Below, piece by piece: positions 38,102 through 51,087 of a stretch of DNA of 64,000 nucleotides. The notes beneath the pieces are model-generated. The model did no database searches, had not been told where the DNA came from, and worked only from the letters and a program-made list of their open reading frames with translations. How positions within the stretch are numbered: position 1 is the stretch's first letter; each line of letters starts with the position of its first letter. The DNA comes from Anoplolepis gracilipes (taxonomy: Eukaryota > Arthropoda > Insecta > Hymenoptera > Formicidae). A program made the translations under genes and the position numbers. The DNA lies in NCBI RefSeq assembly GCF_047496725.1, contig NC_132971.1:18594001-18658000 (forward strand), given 5' to 3'.

Positions 38102-38241
38102 AAAATTTAAGATGTTCTGCAAAAAACTATATCACTATTTTATTTTTATTCTAATAATAAATATAGAAATATCGTTGATATATACTGTTACAAATTATCT
38201 TGACGTACCTACTACTATTTTAATAGAGTTAGTATACCATT
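38102..38241 (+). pseudogene. OR pseudogene 2 (exon 1 fragment)
   Basis: Translates as KFKMFCKKLYHYF, then IEISLIYTVTNYLD, then ILIELVYH and a stop. It aligns with residues 31 to about 77 of OR-A exon 1 without its start or any other exon. Flanking sequence matches that of pseudogene 1. Confidence 0.7.
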
Positions 38242-39036
38242 AGTAATATTAATTGTAAGAAAAAATAGAAAATATAAGAACTAATAATTAAAACTTAGTA
38301 TCAAAAAGATTAATAATAAAGAGTAGAACAAATTACCTGTCTAACAAATTTCGTTTAACAAAACTTATAGAAAAAATTGTATGGAATAAACTTATAAGAG
38401 GTAACTTATATACTACACGCACTCATAAACCATATGCATAAAATTTTTTTTCTTATTTTCATATCCATATATTTCAATTATATCTCATTTTATGTTAGAA
38501 TTCTTTATCAATGTTGCAATGGTACTTAAAGAAATTGCTATATAACGCTAGATAACTACAATCACTATACATTTCAAGTTCTATCGAATTAATTATTAAT
38601 ACTTCTCTGCCACCTAATTTTAGTAAATACAGACAATATGCAGAGAAAAAGACCATATATCTTAAGACTATCACATATTTTGCAATCGATGTTTTATATC
38701 TCACAAAGTAAAATAACAAAGCTATCAATTTATAGCAACGCATCAATATTTTTCTTATTTATAAATAATTGCCTTACACCCATTATGTATCGATCTTAGT
38801 CTTTCTTAGTTCTCATTTTAGCAAATATTTTATAAAAATATTAAGATAATGTAACATATGTATGAAAAAGAAATTTATGGATGGTATAGTTCCTTAATAA
38901 GATATCGTTGTATATAATTCTAACATTTTACCGCACGTTCTTGAATATCGTTGTTCGACAATATGAGAGATAGATTTGCATTAAGTTAAACATTACTTAC
39001 AATATACTCATATGTGTGCAGCTTATGTACGTAATC
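38242..39036. other. 5' flank of OR-E
   Basis: No gene. Homologous to the OR-D 5' flank; the part from about 38,255 to 38,650 is almost identical to 43,215-43,620 before OR-F. Confidence 0.6.
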
Positions 39037-40846
39037 ATGCAAAGAAAAATACCACTAAGAAAAGTGATTGCTATTGTAAAATTAAGTCTACTCGTTATAT
39101 GGTTTTGGCCGCTATCGCAAAATGCAAATAAACGTAAAGTGTTGTACATGAAATTATACCAATACGTCATTACATTACTAACTATAGCCGCAATGGCATC
39201 GTTGATATATGCCGTTGTAATAAATCCGGTTGATCCTGAGTTTGTCATAAAATCAACATTGGGTTTGTTTCCTTGTTGTCATGTAATCTGGAATAATCTA
39301 TGTCGCATAGCTACTTATCGACGACTACAGGTAATTAATATAAATATTATTTCTTGAAACGTATATTTATTTTGCGCGTGCTATCTCAGTTGAAATAATA
39401 CAATTAATTACAGTATGTCACTTTCAAAATGGAAAATGTTTATGCGCTGATCAAAGGTCATGAAGAAGCGATTGTTCAGCGAGACTACATTGATAAGTTT
39501 GCCCATTTTTACGGCTTTTGTACAATATCGTTCTATATAAGCGTTTTGGCCCTCCTTGTAGGACCTATCCTGCATGACGAACCACTTCCGATAGCCGCTG
39601 AGTTTCCATTCGACGCGTCTCGTCAACCGTTAAGAGCTATTACATATATACATCAATGTGTGATTGGTCTGTTCATAGCTGGAAGTTTGTGTATAAACAC
39701 TTTTATGGCTCTTTTGCTCTGGTTGACATCAGCAAGATTCAAATTGTTGATCGAGAATTTACGGACAATTACAAATATCTATGATTTTATGAAGTGTATT
39801 GAAAAACATCAACAATTACTCGAGTAAAATATCATTAGTTCTCTAAAGCAATTTGTTGAAAATATAAGAGGAAAATTGTTATTACGTACCTTTAAATGTT
39901 TAGAGAAAATAAGTATAACATCATGAAAGATATAATTATAAAATGCAATATTTTAGGTATGCAAAAGAAGTAACACTGGTAGTTCGCCCTTTTGCAATGG
40001 GAACTATATTTGCCAGTACTTTAGCATTAATAACAATCGGCCTTATTTTTATTATAGTAAGTACATTTCATATAATTATCACCATTCCATACGTCAAAAA
40101 TAATATTTAAAAACCATCAAGAGTTATAACATTGTTATAATTATTAAGTTAAATAATAAATAACTACACACTTATATAAATAGTAATGGTAGATTTATAA
40201 TCAAATTATAAAGTTTAGCCATACCTATATACATATTACATATAACATATATATTTTTTAAACATGTTTTTTTAAATATATAAGTATGCTTTTTGATAAA
40301 TATATTAAATTATAATGTTTTACATTGTCCTTCTATTAAAATCATATTATCAAAATTTCTATTTATAATAACTCTCTCTTTCTATCTCGTTTGTTTAAAT
40401 AGAAAGTTTCATTAGCACTGAAGTTCCAGTGTGTCTTTTTAACAGTCAGTGGATTACTAGAAGTATTTATGTACGCGTGGCCAGCGGAACACTTGATTCA
40501 CATAGTGAGTTCATATATGAGATAAGTTAAATATTAATAAATAACAACGTTATCATATATACATAATTTGGTTATTTCTAAATGCCTTTTTTTAGAGCAA
40601 TAATATTGCACAAATAGTTTTTGAATCAAATTGGTATGATGAATCCAAATATTTTCGGAAAAATTTACAGATGATTATACTGAGAAGCCAGAAACCAATA
40701 CTTGTTGCATTGCCTTGCGGCTTGCCTTCATTATCTTTACATTATTACGCATCGGTAAGATAGCAATTTTAATAGTTAGAAATATTCAATAGCATACATT
40801 ATCATTTAATCATTATATAATTTTTTGAGGTTATTACTTGAAGTAA

Positions 40847-40938
<92 letters not shown>

Positions 40939-41288
40939 AAAGAAAAGAAAAAATTTTACTCTAAATTACGTTATAGCAAAATAAAACAATAATTAAATTT
41001 TACTATTGAACGCTTAATTATAGTAATAATTATTACACTAAAAAAATTTGAAATTGGAAATTATTTATATATATTTGCATAACACTATTCATTTCAGCAT
41101 TGATTATATAATGAGTAAAAAATAAATACATATATAAGTATATATTTTTCCAAAAAAAATTTGCACATATTTACACATATAACATTTTGACGAAAAAAAG
41201 AAGTATATTTTTAATATGATAAATGTTCCAGTATCTCTCAACTATATTCTCCTACTTTACTACAATACGATTAATGTTCGAAGAGTAA
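39037..41288 (+). CDS. OR-E: insect odorant receptor, six exons, 373 aa
   Basis: Exons: 39037-39330, 39414-39823, 39957-40056, 40403-40504, 40596-40754 and 41232-41288. Intact frame; start set as in OR-C. It keeps the WPAE motif and the Arg before PFA that OR-D has lost. The tandem unit spans about 38,250-43,210. Intron 5 carries (CT)n and (AT)n tracts at 40,852-40,935. Olfactory receptor by family; ligand unknown. Confidence 0.9.
40852..40935. repeat. (CT)n(AT)n compound microsatellite in OR-E intron 5
   Basis: About 28 bases of CT followed by about 55 bases of AT. OR-D has only a short AT run here. Confidence 0.9.
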
Positions 41289-42697
41289 TAAGATGTAACA
41301 TGAACACATTAGTGTATTTAATATTCGTAGTTTTAATATTCGTAGTCACTTTAGATGTAATGTGTTTATTATTGTTTTCGGGGCAATTGAAAAAAACCTG
41401 AAACATTTAGCGTTAATATATTTTATGTAATTTAGAATTCTAACTTTATTTTAATTGCATAAAGCACTAATTATCACGTATTGGTTTTAACTGATCTACT
41501 CTATTGTGTTAATTAATTCTTTTTATTAATGTATGATGATTTGGCAACCTATTCTGACGTAACATCATATTAATAATATGAATATAAGTCCGTTATTATG
41601 TTTTATTTCATTTTTGTTACAATTTTTAATAAAATAAGTATTTGTAAGTCTAAGTTTATGTAACATGTTTTTTGTTTTAACTTGTAAAATATACTGACAC
41701 AATTTGCTAAAAGAATCTGAAATACCTGTATTTAAGGAAAGTTTGAAAAGAATTATTCTTAATACGAAAAAGACGTAATTTTTATTTTCTTTTTTTTTAT
41801 TTTTAAGTAATATTGTTACAAAAGCAAGAGCTTAAAGTTATAAATTATAGTCAAAATAATTGTCGGGCAATTGTGATGTTATAATGTTGATGATCATCTT
41901 TATCTGACCACTAATGTAACACAAAAAATATTATGTATGCAGTTGTAAACATTAAATACACGTATATAACAATTACTTACTTCGAAAAATATCTATTAAT
42001 GATTTTGTTATAAATATGAGAATTAAAATTAATTGATTTTAACCTCACACATTTCCTTATATGTATATGATATAAATGTAATTTTGAATTATAACTTAGT
42101 TTAATTTTAAAGCAATCCGTCTTTTATGTATTATTTTTGTATATATGAATTTTCTTAATATTTCTCTTTTTTATTATGTTTTATTGTCTTGTTCTAACTT
42201 TCTCTTATCAAGAGATAAAATTCTTCTACTTGAAATCTCTGAAAGATTCGATAATAAGAAGTAAAGAGATCGAACAGGTAAAATCTACGGGTTACTGAGA
42301 GATTGTGCTCATATGTATGGAATCATCAATTAGCTTTAATTAATCATCTTGATACGGTTTTAATCTAGGTCGCGTGCGTATTTTTCAAAATATAATTATA
42401 TAAATGCAATATATTTCTTTCTCTGTTAAGAAAATCATAATTCACGAACATTAAGAAAATAAATCGAGATTAATAAAATTATCATTTATTCTGTATATAT
42501 CTGGTTCAGATTAAACATGCTTTGATGAAATTATTACATGTATACGATGAGATATGATGTTGTGCGCTTAAACTCGATAGGCAAAATAACGTTTTATATC
42601 AGTATCTACAACAGAAATCGAGAAATATATAATAAATAAACTAATAAATATAATTTATGTTTTGGTTTTCTCTTATAAGAAGCACATATTTCCTTCT

Positions 42698-42746
<49 letters not shown>

Positions 42747-43068
42747 CACCTTAGATATTGCAAGGAAATTTCAACTTATTTATTATTTTAAATTTATATT
42801 TTGTCAAAAAAAGATTTATTGCAAAGATACTGTAAAAAACGTTTTTACTTATTAAACTTAAACGCGCAACATTTTCGCAAATATTTCATAATAATCTCAC
42901 TAATGCCACACGCAAAACGATAATTTGTCGAATATTAATCTAGTTTTTACTCTATATATATCTGTTATAATATTCTTAGTCTATCACAAAAAAATTATTT
43001 TCTGCAAAATTAACGCACTAATATCTGCGTTTGGCTCTTAATCACTCAATTTTCTAATTTGCTTGTTT
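41289..43068. other. 3' flank of OR-E
   Basis: No gene; near-identical copy of the OR-D 3' flank. It contains an expanded (AT)n run at about 42,700-42,742 that is short at the matching place after OR-D (about 37,762-37,776). Confidence 0.65.
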
Positions 43069-43213
43069 GTAAAATTTAAGATGTTCTGCAAAAAACTATA
43101 TCACTATTTTATTTTTATTCTAATAATAAATATAGAAATATCGTTGATATATACTGTTACAAATTATCTTGACGTACCTACTACTATTTTAATAGAGTTA
43201 GTATACCATTAGT
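43069..43213 (+). pseudogene. OR pseudogene 3 (exon 1 fragment)
   Basis: Same fragment as pseudogene 2 with very few changes. It moved with the OR-D/OR-E tandem unit, so the break predates that duplication. Confidence 0.7.
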
Positions 43214-44017
43214 AATATTAATTGTAAGAAAAAATAGAAAATATAAGAACTAATAATTAAAACTCAGTATCAAAAAGATTAATAATGAAGAGTAGAACAA
43301 ATTACCTGTCTAACAAATTTCGTTTAACAAAACTTATAGAAAAAATTGTATGGAATAAACTTATAAGAGGTAACTTATACACTACACGCACTCATAAACC
43401 ATATGCATAAAATTTTTTTTCTTATTTTCATATCCATATATTTCAATTATATCTCATTTTATGTTAGAATTCTTTATCAATGTTGCAATGGTACTTAAAG
43501 AAATTGCTATATAACGCTAGATAACTACAATCACTACATTTCAAGTTCTATCGAATTAATTATTAATACTTCTCTGCCACCTAATTTTAGTAAATACAGA
43601 CAATATGCAGAGATAAAAATTATATATCTTAAGACTATCATGTATTTTGTTCAATCGATATTTTATATCGTAGTAGAATAGCAAAATTATACATCATTTA
43701 GTTCGTAGCAATGCATGAATATTTATCTTTATATCAAAAATAGTTGATATGCCTTATATACAACTATATATCGACTTTACTCCTTGTAAGTTTTTATTTT
43801 ATTGCATATTTTATAAAAATATTATTGAGATAATGTATCATATGTATGAAAGAAAAATTTATGAGATGGTATAGTTCTTTAATACGATTTCGCTGTATAT
43901 AATTCTGACATTTCCCCGCAATTTTCTTGAATATCGTTATTCGACAACACAAGAGATAGGTTTGCATTAAACACTGTTTGCAATATACTCAAATGTGTAT
44001 AGCTTATATACGTGAAC
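43214..44017. other. 5' flank of OR-F
   Basis: No gene. Nearly identical to the OR-E 5' flank up to about 43,620, then abruptly more diverged, which suggests a crossover or conversion border there. Confidence 0.6.
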
Positions 44018-46270
44018 ATGCAAAAAAAAATAACGTTAAGAAAAACAATTGCTATTGTAAAGTTGAGTTTATTCTTTATATGGTTTTGGCCCCTACCGCA
44101 AGATGCAAGTAAACGCAAAGTGTTATGCATGAAGTTGTATCAATACGTTTCTATATTACTAACTATAGCTGTAATAGCATCGATGACATATGCTCTTATT
44201 AAAAATCTGGATGATCCTGAACTTGTCATAAAATCATCATTGGGTTTATTCCCTTGTAGTCATGTAATCTGGAATATTCTATGTCACATAGCTATTTATC
44301 AACGACTGCAAGTAATTAAGATATTATTTCTTAAAGATTTAACGCATGTTCCTTTCGTGCGTGCGTTCTCAGCTGGAATAACACAATTAATTGCAGTGTG
44401 TCACTTTCAAAATGGAAAATGCTTGCGCGCTAATCAAAAGTCATGAAGAAGCGATTGTTCAACGAGACTATATTGATAAGTGTGCTCACTTCTATGGCTT
44501 TTGTATAACATTGTTCTATATGAGCCTCTTCGCGCTTTTCGTAGGACCTATCCTGTTGGATGAACCGCTTCCGGCACCGGCTGATTTTCCATTCGATGCG
44601 TCTCGTCAACCATTAAGAGCTATTACGTATATACACCAAATTGTGGTTGGCCTATTAATAGCTGCACACTTATGTGTAAACGCTTTTATGGCTCTTTTGC
44701 TCTGGTTGGTATCAGCAAGATTTAAATTGTTGATTGAGGATTTACGAACAATTACAAGCATCTACGATTTCATGAAGTGTATCCAAAAACATCAACAATT
44801 ACTCGAGTACGTTATCATTATTTCTCTAAAATAATTTGCAAAAATACTAAAGATAAAGTTTTATTACATATCTTTAAATGTTTAGAGACAATAAGTGTAA
44901 CATCATGTATAAGATAAAATTATAAAATGTAATATTTTAGATATGCAAAAGAAGTAACTCTTGCAGTTCGTCCTTTTGCATTGGGAACCGTATTTTTCAG
45001 TACCGTATCATTAATAGTATTCGGCCTTATTTTTATTACAGTAAGTATATTTCATAAAATTATTATTGTTTTATGTCAAAAATATTATTTAAAAACCATC
45101 AAGCGTTATAACATTGTTATAATTATTAAGTTAAATAATAAATAACTAAGCACTTATATAAATAATAATAGTAGATTTTAATTAAAATATAGAGTTTAAT
45201 TACATATTTATGTAATATGTATATTTTTTAAACATTATTTTTTTAAACACATTAACATCCGCGCATGGCTCTCACTGCCAGTTATAGTTATATGTTTGTA
45301 AATATTGGAACCGTATATATTTCGAATTATTATTTTTTTTAATATATATCTTATAGTAGTATACGCTTTTTGATAAGTATAGAATAATAAAAACATATTA
45401 TTAAAATTTCTTTTTACAATAATTCTCTTTTTCTACTTTGTTTATTTGAATAGGGAGTTTCATTAGCATTGAAGATCCAATGTGTCTTTTTAGCAGTCAG
45501 TGCATTATTAGAAGTATTTATGTATGCGTGGCCAGCGGAACACTTGATTTACATAGTAAATTAATTTACATATGAGATAATATGAATATTAATAAATAAT
45601 GACGTTACATGTATAAGTAATTTTATCATTTTTGAATGTCTTTCTTAGAGTAATAATATTGCACAAATAGCTTTTGAAACAAATTGGTATGAAAAATCCG
45701 AAAGTTTTCGAAAGAATTTACAAATGATTATACTAAGAAGCCAGAAACCAATACTTGTTGTATTACCTTGCGGTTTGCCTTCGTTATCTCTACATTATTA
45801 CGCATCGGTGAGATAGCAATTTTAATAGTTAGAAATATTTAATAGCACACATTATCATTTAATCATTATATAATTAGAAGTTATTACTTGAGATATTTCT
45901 CTCTAAATAAAAAAAAAGAAACATTTTTTTCTAAATTATATTATAACAAAATAAAGCAGTAATTAAATTTAACTATTTAACGCTTAATTATAGTAATAAT
46001 TATTATATTAAAAGAATTAGAAATACAAAATTGTTTATATATATCTGTATAATAGTAACTCATTTCAGCTTTGATTAATAAATACGAAACAAATACCTAC
46101 TTTTCCAAAAAAAATTCACATACATATGCACATTATAGTACTTTTTTTACAAAAAATATATACCTTTTTTAATATGGTAAATGTTCCAGTATCTTTCAAC
46201 TATATTCTCCTACTTCACTACAATGCGAATAATGTTCGAAGAGCAAAAAGATGGAGCAGGAAGAAATTAG
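44018..46270 (+). CDS. OR-F: insect odorant receptor, six exons, 381 aa, extended C-terminus
   Basis: Exons: 44018-44311, 44397-44806, 44941-45040, 45454-45555, 45649-45807 and 46190-46270. The third codon (44,018) of the longest frame is taken as the start so that exon 1 is 98 codons. It is the most diverged member of the C/D/E/F clade. Exon 2 starts Cys-Val-Thr-Phe where the clade has Tyr-Val-Thr-Phe. The stop used by OR-C, D and E (TAA after FEE) is CAA here, and reading continues for eight more residues (QKDGAGRN) to TAG. Frame is otherwise intact. Confidence 0.88.
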
Positions 46271-47532
46271 CGTATTTTGATGAAGCTTTAAAAAAATGTT
46301 TTTCTGCACTATAAATATGTATATATTATTAAATATAATTCTTATTTGATCAAAAAGAAGAAGAAAAAAAGAGGTTTAATTTTGATTTAGATTAAATTTA
46401 ATTTTTTAGTATTAATAATTTTCTATATACTATAAAATATATAATAATGTACAAAATATCGAAAAATTTATATTTATTTTTAAATATATAGGGTGTTTTA
46501 GCTTTTTTCCATCAAACTGTACAGTGGTATAGCTAGAGAGGGGGTTATGAGAACTCGAGCCTTTCCCAAGACTTCAAGTTAATGACAAAAATCCCAAGAA
46601 AAAAATTTGTAATTTTCAATAAAAAATAAACGGTAGTCCCTAAAGATACAGAAATATGTTGGAATTCCCGCCCTTCTCAAAAAAAGATCTGGCTACACCT
46701 CTGAAACTGTGTCAGTATATTTTGTTTTTGAGTAGAAATAATAAAAAAATATAAACACGTTATATAAATATACTCTTGTATTCTGAGCTTATATTTATTA
46801 TTAAATGTGTTTCTAAATATGTATATGCAAACATGTATAAAAAGTCATTTAAAGACACATTTATCGAATGTATGATATGTCCTTAATCTTAGTTTTTTTA
46901 TCGTGTTGTTTGTCTTGTTTTTAATCTTTCTATTATTGAATAGAAAAATTGTCTCATTCTCTAAAATCTCTGAAAATTATAAGAAATAAGAATTGAAATC
47001 AAACTTTGGATCTACAGATCAAAGATTGCTCTCACATTACATGAAGTCATTAGTCATTTTTAATCTTAATACGGTTTTAATTCAGCTCGCGTGCATGTGT
47101 TAGTATTTTTCAAAATATACTTATTTAAGTGCAATAAATTTCTGTTCTTAAATCATAACTTACGAATAGTAGGAAAATATATTAAGATTAATAAAAATTT
47201 CATATATTGTTTTATTGCAATAAAACATTATTTATCTATTTCTGCATACATCTGTTTCATACTAAACATGCAAAATTATTATTACATATACTTGAGATAT
47301 GATGTGATGCGTTCAAGCTCAATAGAAGAAACGTCTTTTTGCAGTACCTATGACAGGAATCAAAAAATACTTAAAGTAACAAATAAACTAATAAATATAA
47401 TTTACGTTTGATCTTGTATAATAGCAAAAATATGCATATAATACACTTTAGAATACTATAAGGAAATTTCAAATCATTTATTAATTTAAATTTATATTTT
47501 TGTCAAAAAGGTTATTGCCAATATTGTAAAAA
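46271..47532. other. 3' flank of OR-F
   Basis: No gene. About 46,495-46,740 is a patch starting GGGTGTTTTAGC after TA, with higher GC than its surroundings; it resembles one end of the GGGTGT-type repeats seen elsewhere. The 106-codon open frame at 47,091-47,411 lies in sequence homologous to non-coding flanks of OR-C, D and E and is not a gene. Confidence 0.55.
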
Positions 47533-47700
47533 ATGGTTTCATTTATAAAATGGGTAATCTCTATCGCAAAATTAATCTTATGCTCAATATGGAGTTGGTC
47601 GTTGTCAAAAAAATTATCGAAGTTTAAGAACTTCTACTAAAAACTGTATCATTATATTTCATTGTCAGTATTATTTTGATAATAGGTGTAAAAGGTGTAT
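47533..47700 (+). pseudogene. OR pseudogene 4 (exon 1 fragment)
   Basis: Readable as IAKLILCSIWSWSLSKK, then LSKFKNFY, a stop, then KLYHYISLSVLF and more stops. It aligns with the first half of OR exon 1 (VKLSLFPIWGWPLSKDATKL, then KLYHYLCIF). Followed by an (AG)n tract. Confidence 0.65.
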
Positions 47701-47718
47701 TGTTAGTATATGCTTTCA

Positions 47719-47721
<3 letters not shown>

Positions 47722-47769
<48 letters not shown>
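47722..47769. repeat. (AG)n microsatellite
   Basis: Uninterrupted AG repeat. Confidence 0.95.
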
Positions 47770-47770
<1 letters not shown>

Positions 47771-47944
47771 ATCTTGACAAACATACTTTAATAAGGGGTA
47801 TGGGGTAAATATTTTAACTCTGTTAAATGTCAATTAATTTTTCCAATTTTTAAGTATATATTTATCTTATTTTATTCTCTATATAAATGCCTTCTATATA
47901 TAATAATCGTATAATATTAAATATATAACATAATGTACGTATAC

Positions 47945-47951
<7 letters not shown>

Positions 47952-48018
<67 letters not shown>
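47952..48018. repeat. (CA)n(TA)n compound microsatellite
   Basis: CA repeat running directly into TA repeat, just outside the left arm of the foldback element that follows. Confidence 0.92.
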
Positions 48019-48021
<3 letters not shown>

Positions 48022-48054
48022 AACTTAATTAATCAAATAAAAAAACTCTCTTTA

Positions 48055-49310
48055 ATTAAATACAATGAAACAGGTTTAAAAAGGCATAAAGAGCTATATA
48101 AACTATAAGAAAGTAAAAATAAAAAGTATAAATAAAAAAGTTATATAAAAAAATAATAATTAAATAATCATAAATAAAGTGCCACGTTACATTGAGAATT
48201 TGATAGTTTAACTGTGAATATGGGGGGACGTTTCAACAAAATGATACATATTGTTTACCTGTATAAATGTATAACGAAGTGATAAACAAGCTTCGTAAGA
48301 TTTAGTCATACATGGAAATTTAGATAAACACTATCGTCACTCATAGTTATAACTACGTCGCGAACAGTCATCGTAAGAATTCTCTGCAAATTTAGCGACA
48401 TACATGGATTTCAAGTTACCTTATGACAATGTGAGTTATCATTTTATGTCTTTTTATTCTTTCTTGTACATATATTCTACAGTTATTTATTTTAAATTAT
48501 TACATTTACACATTTTTATTCCTTTCTCTTATTTATATATTTTTTAATTTATACTTTTTAAACCAGATATAAATTTATGTATTTACTTATTCATATATTT
48601 TTATTCTATAATTTGACTAAATTTCTTTTATATATTAACGTATTTTTTGTTGACTTCTTTATTCAAATTTTACACCACTAACTCACATACCCGCTTTAAT
48701 AACTTTGTTTTTAATTGTTCAATACTTTGCTTGACTTCTCATTTCATTGTTGATTCATTTAACTTAAGAATTCTGGTTTAAATTATTTTATTGTGACATA
48801 ACTGCGTTATTTTTGTTAAATTAACCACCCCTATATCTGCACATAATTATTATACGTTTACAGACAAACAATCAAGCTTGTCTGCAGTTTGAACTTTTGT
48901 CAACGACAATTCAAGGATGGCTAAAAATAACTTTAGATATGTGTAACTGTTACGACCATCATATATAGATTTTGATTACCTTATTGCGTTGATATCATTC
49001 CTTCTTAACTGTAACATATAGATGTACAATTTTCTACTAAAAAATTTTTTGCGTTTGTTTGTGTATTCTATTCCGTGAATTTTAATTAGAATATTTAATA
49101 GTAGGCGCTGAGAACGACTTAAAAATGAGTCTTAACGTCCGCCCACACTCACACTTAAACTGTCAAATTCTCGATGTAACACGGTACTTTATTTAATTAT
49201 TATTTTTTTCTATAACTTTTTTATTTATACTTTTCATTTTTACTTTCTATAGTTTATATAGCTTTTTATGCCTTTTTAAACCTGTTTCATTATATATAAA
49301 TAATTTAGAC
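48055..49310. mobile_element. Long-arm foldback element, about 1.25 kb
   Basis: The left arm, about 48,061-48,240 (atgaaacaggtttaaaaagg, then a run of AT-rich sequence to gagaatttgatagttt), is repeated in reverse complement at about 49,145-49,295 with few mismatches and one indel. The 900-base centre is not self-complementary and has no recognisable gene. Exact ends are blurred by microsatellites on both sides. Confidence 0.75.
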
Positions 49311-49314
49311 TTCC

Positions 49315-49318
<4 letters not shown>

Positions 49319-49375
<57 letters not shown>
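49319..49375. repeat. (TC)n microsatellite
   Basis: Long TC repeat; the reverse-strand open frame across it is low-complexity. Confidence 0.95.
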
Positions 49376-49380
<5 letters not shown>

Positions 49381-50207
49381 ATATCGCTTTCTTTGAATCC
49401 TTTCAAATCGAAATGCACACACACATTTATACATAAATAATTCAGTCTCTGCCCCCTTTCTCTCTTTCTCAATCTCTCTCACTTTCTCATACCTTCCTAT
49501 ATTATTCTCCTCTTCTTCAAATATCTGTCAAACAAACTGTCAAAATTGATAGTTTGACGTTTGACAGCTGCAGACAACACGAATGAAGCAGCACACAAAC
49601 TTGATAACTAACAACCAATCAGCATCATGGAAAAGAGGCAACAATCACTTCGAGATTTACGACTATCGATATAACATGCCTTTTTTACTAAAGGGAAGGG
49701 AGAAGGGATTATCGCGATATCATGAGTTATGTCTTCATTTTTACATTATCTCGTCTTTAAATTATTACGTGAAAAATTTGAAATATTATTGTAATATTAT
49801 CATACATATATTTTATATAGATGGCTTATTGTTTATAATTGTGGTATATTACTTTTTGTAATAATTAGTTACACCTATCATTAGTTACCCTCATTATTAT
49901 ACAATATTCTAAAAATATGACAAATATCATTTTCAAAATCATTAATTCTAAATAGGTAGAAATGCATATATTTCAATAAACCGTAAAAGCTATATTTATA
50001 TTAGAGAGAATTAAGATTAAACTTAATCATTGTTTTTTGTATACTTACAAAATAAAATATTTAATTTTATTGTTTATACAATAGAATTTTATTTCTTATT
50101 TTTTTATGTGAATTTTCATCTTCTACAAGAAAACAAAGTGTAAGTTTGCAAGTGAATATTTTTCATTGAAATGTCTCTGTATATGTATTATATCAATGAT
50201 ATATATA
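49376..50207. other. Gene-less stretch
   Basis: A 92-codon open frame (49,583-49,861) matches nothing I know and has no splice or family support. 49,530-49,570 holds short inverted pieces (gtcaaac / gtttgac). Confidence 0.4.
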
Positions 50208-50792
50208 CAGGGTGTCTCATAACTAACGAGCCAACGCTCGTGAACGGATAGAGCACAGTGAACTGAACAAAAAAGTATTAGGTTATTTTGCGATTTTCGC
50301 AAAAATTATTAAAATATTAATTAAAAACGTTTAGCGAAAAATATTATACATATGTACAAAATGTCCGGTAATAATCGCCCCACCTCTCTAGAGCTGATAG
50401 AGCAGGTCAAACTGAACATAAAAATCCTGTATCATTTTCCGATTTTCACAATAATTATTAAAATATTAATTAAAAACGATCAATGTTATGAGCGCGCGTC
50501 GCATATAGCGCTCAGCATACCCTGAGCGTTTTTAATTAATAGTTCAATAATTATTGCGCTAATCGCAAAATAATACAGGACTTTTATGTTCAGTTTGACC
50601 TGCTCTATCTGCCCTAGAGAATTGGAGCGATTATTACTGGACATCTTGTACATATGTATAATATTGTTCGCTAAGCGTTTTTAATTAATATTTTAATAAT
50701 TTTTGCGAAAATCGCAAAATGATCTAATACTTTTGTGTTCACTGTACTCTATCCGTTTACGAGCGTTGGCTTGTTAGTTATGAGACACCCTG
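50208..50792. mobile_element. TA-flanked full-length hairpin MITE, 585 bp
   Basis: TA at 50,206-50,207 and 50,793-50,794. From CAGGGTGTCTCATAACTAAC at one end to its reverse complement at the other, the halves pair nearly throughout. The centre is near 50,500. Sub-blocks such as a 'attattaaaatattaattaaaaacg' type recur twice per arm. No coding capacity. Confidence 0.85.
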
Positions 50793-51087
50793 TATATATA
50801 TATATATATATATATATACTTTTTTATACATATGTAGATTTATTATAGTAAATATTTTTTTTATTTTTATAGTATTTATTATTATAGTAAATACATATAC
50901 ATGTATACTTATTTATATTTATGCATTATCTTTTGCGTATTATCATTATGTACATAATTTATGTATGCTAATGTAGATATATAAATATTGAAAAATAAAT
51001 ATGTATATACGCAGTAATAGAAAAATATATGTATAGAGTGAGTCACTTGACAATACTTGATTTTTAAAAAATGAATAAAGTTAAGTA

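Noticed and set aside
47091..47411. 106-codon frame after OR-F
   Set aside because: Lies in a flank that is non-coding after OR-C, D and E.
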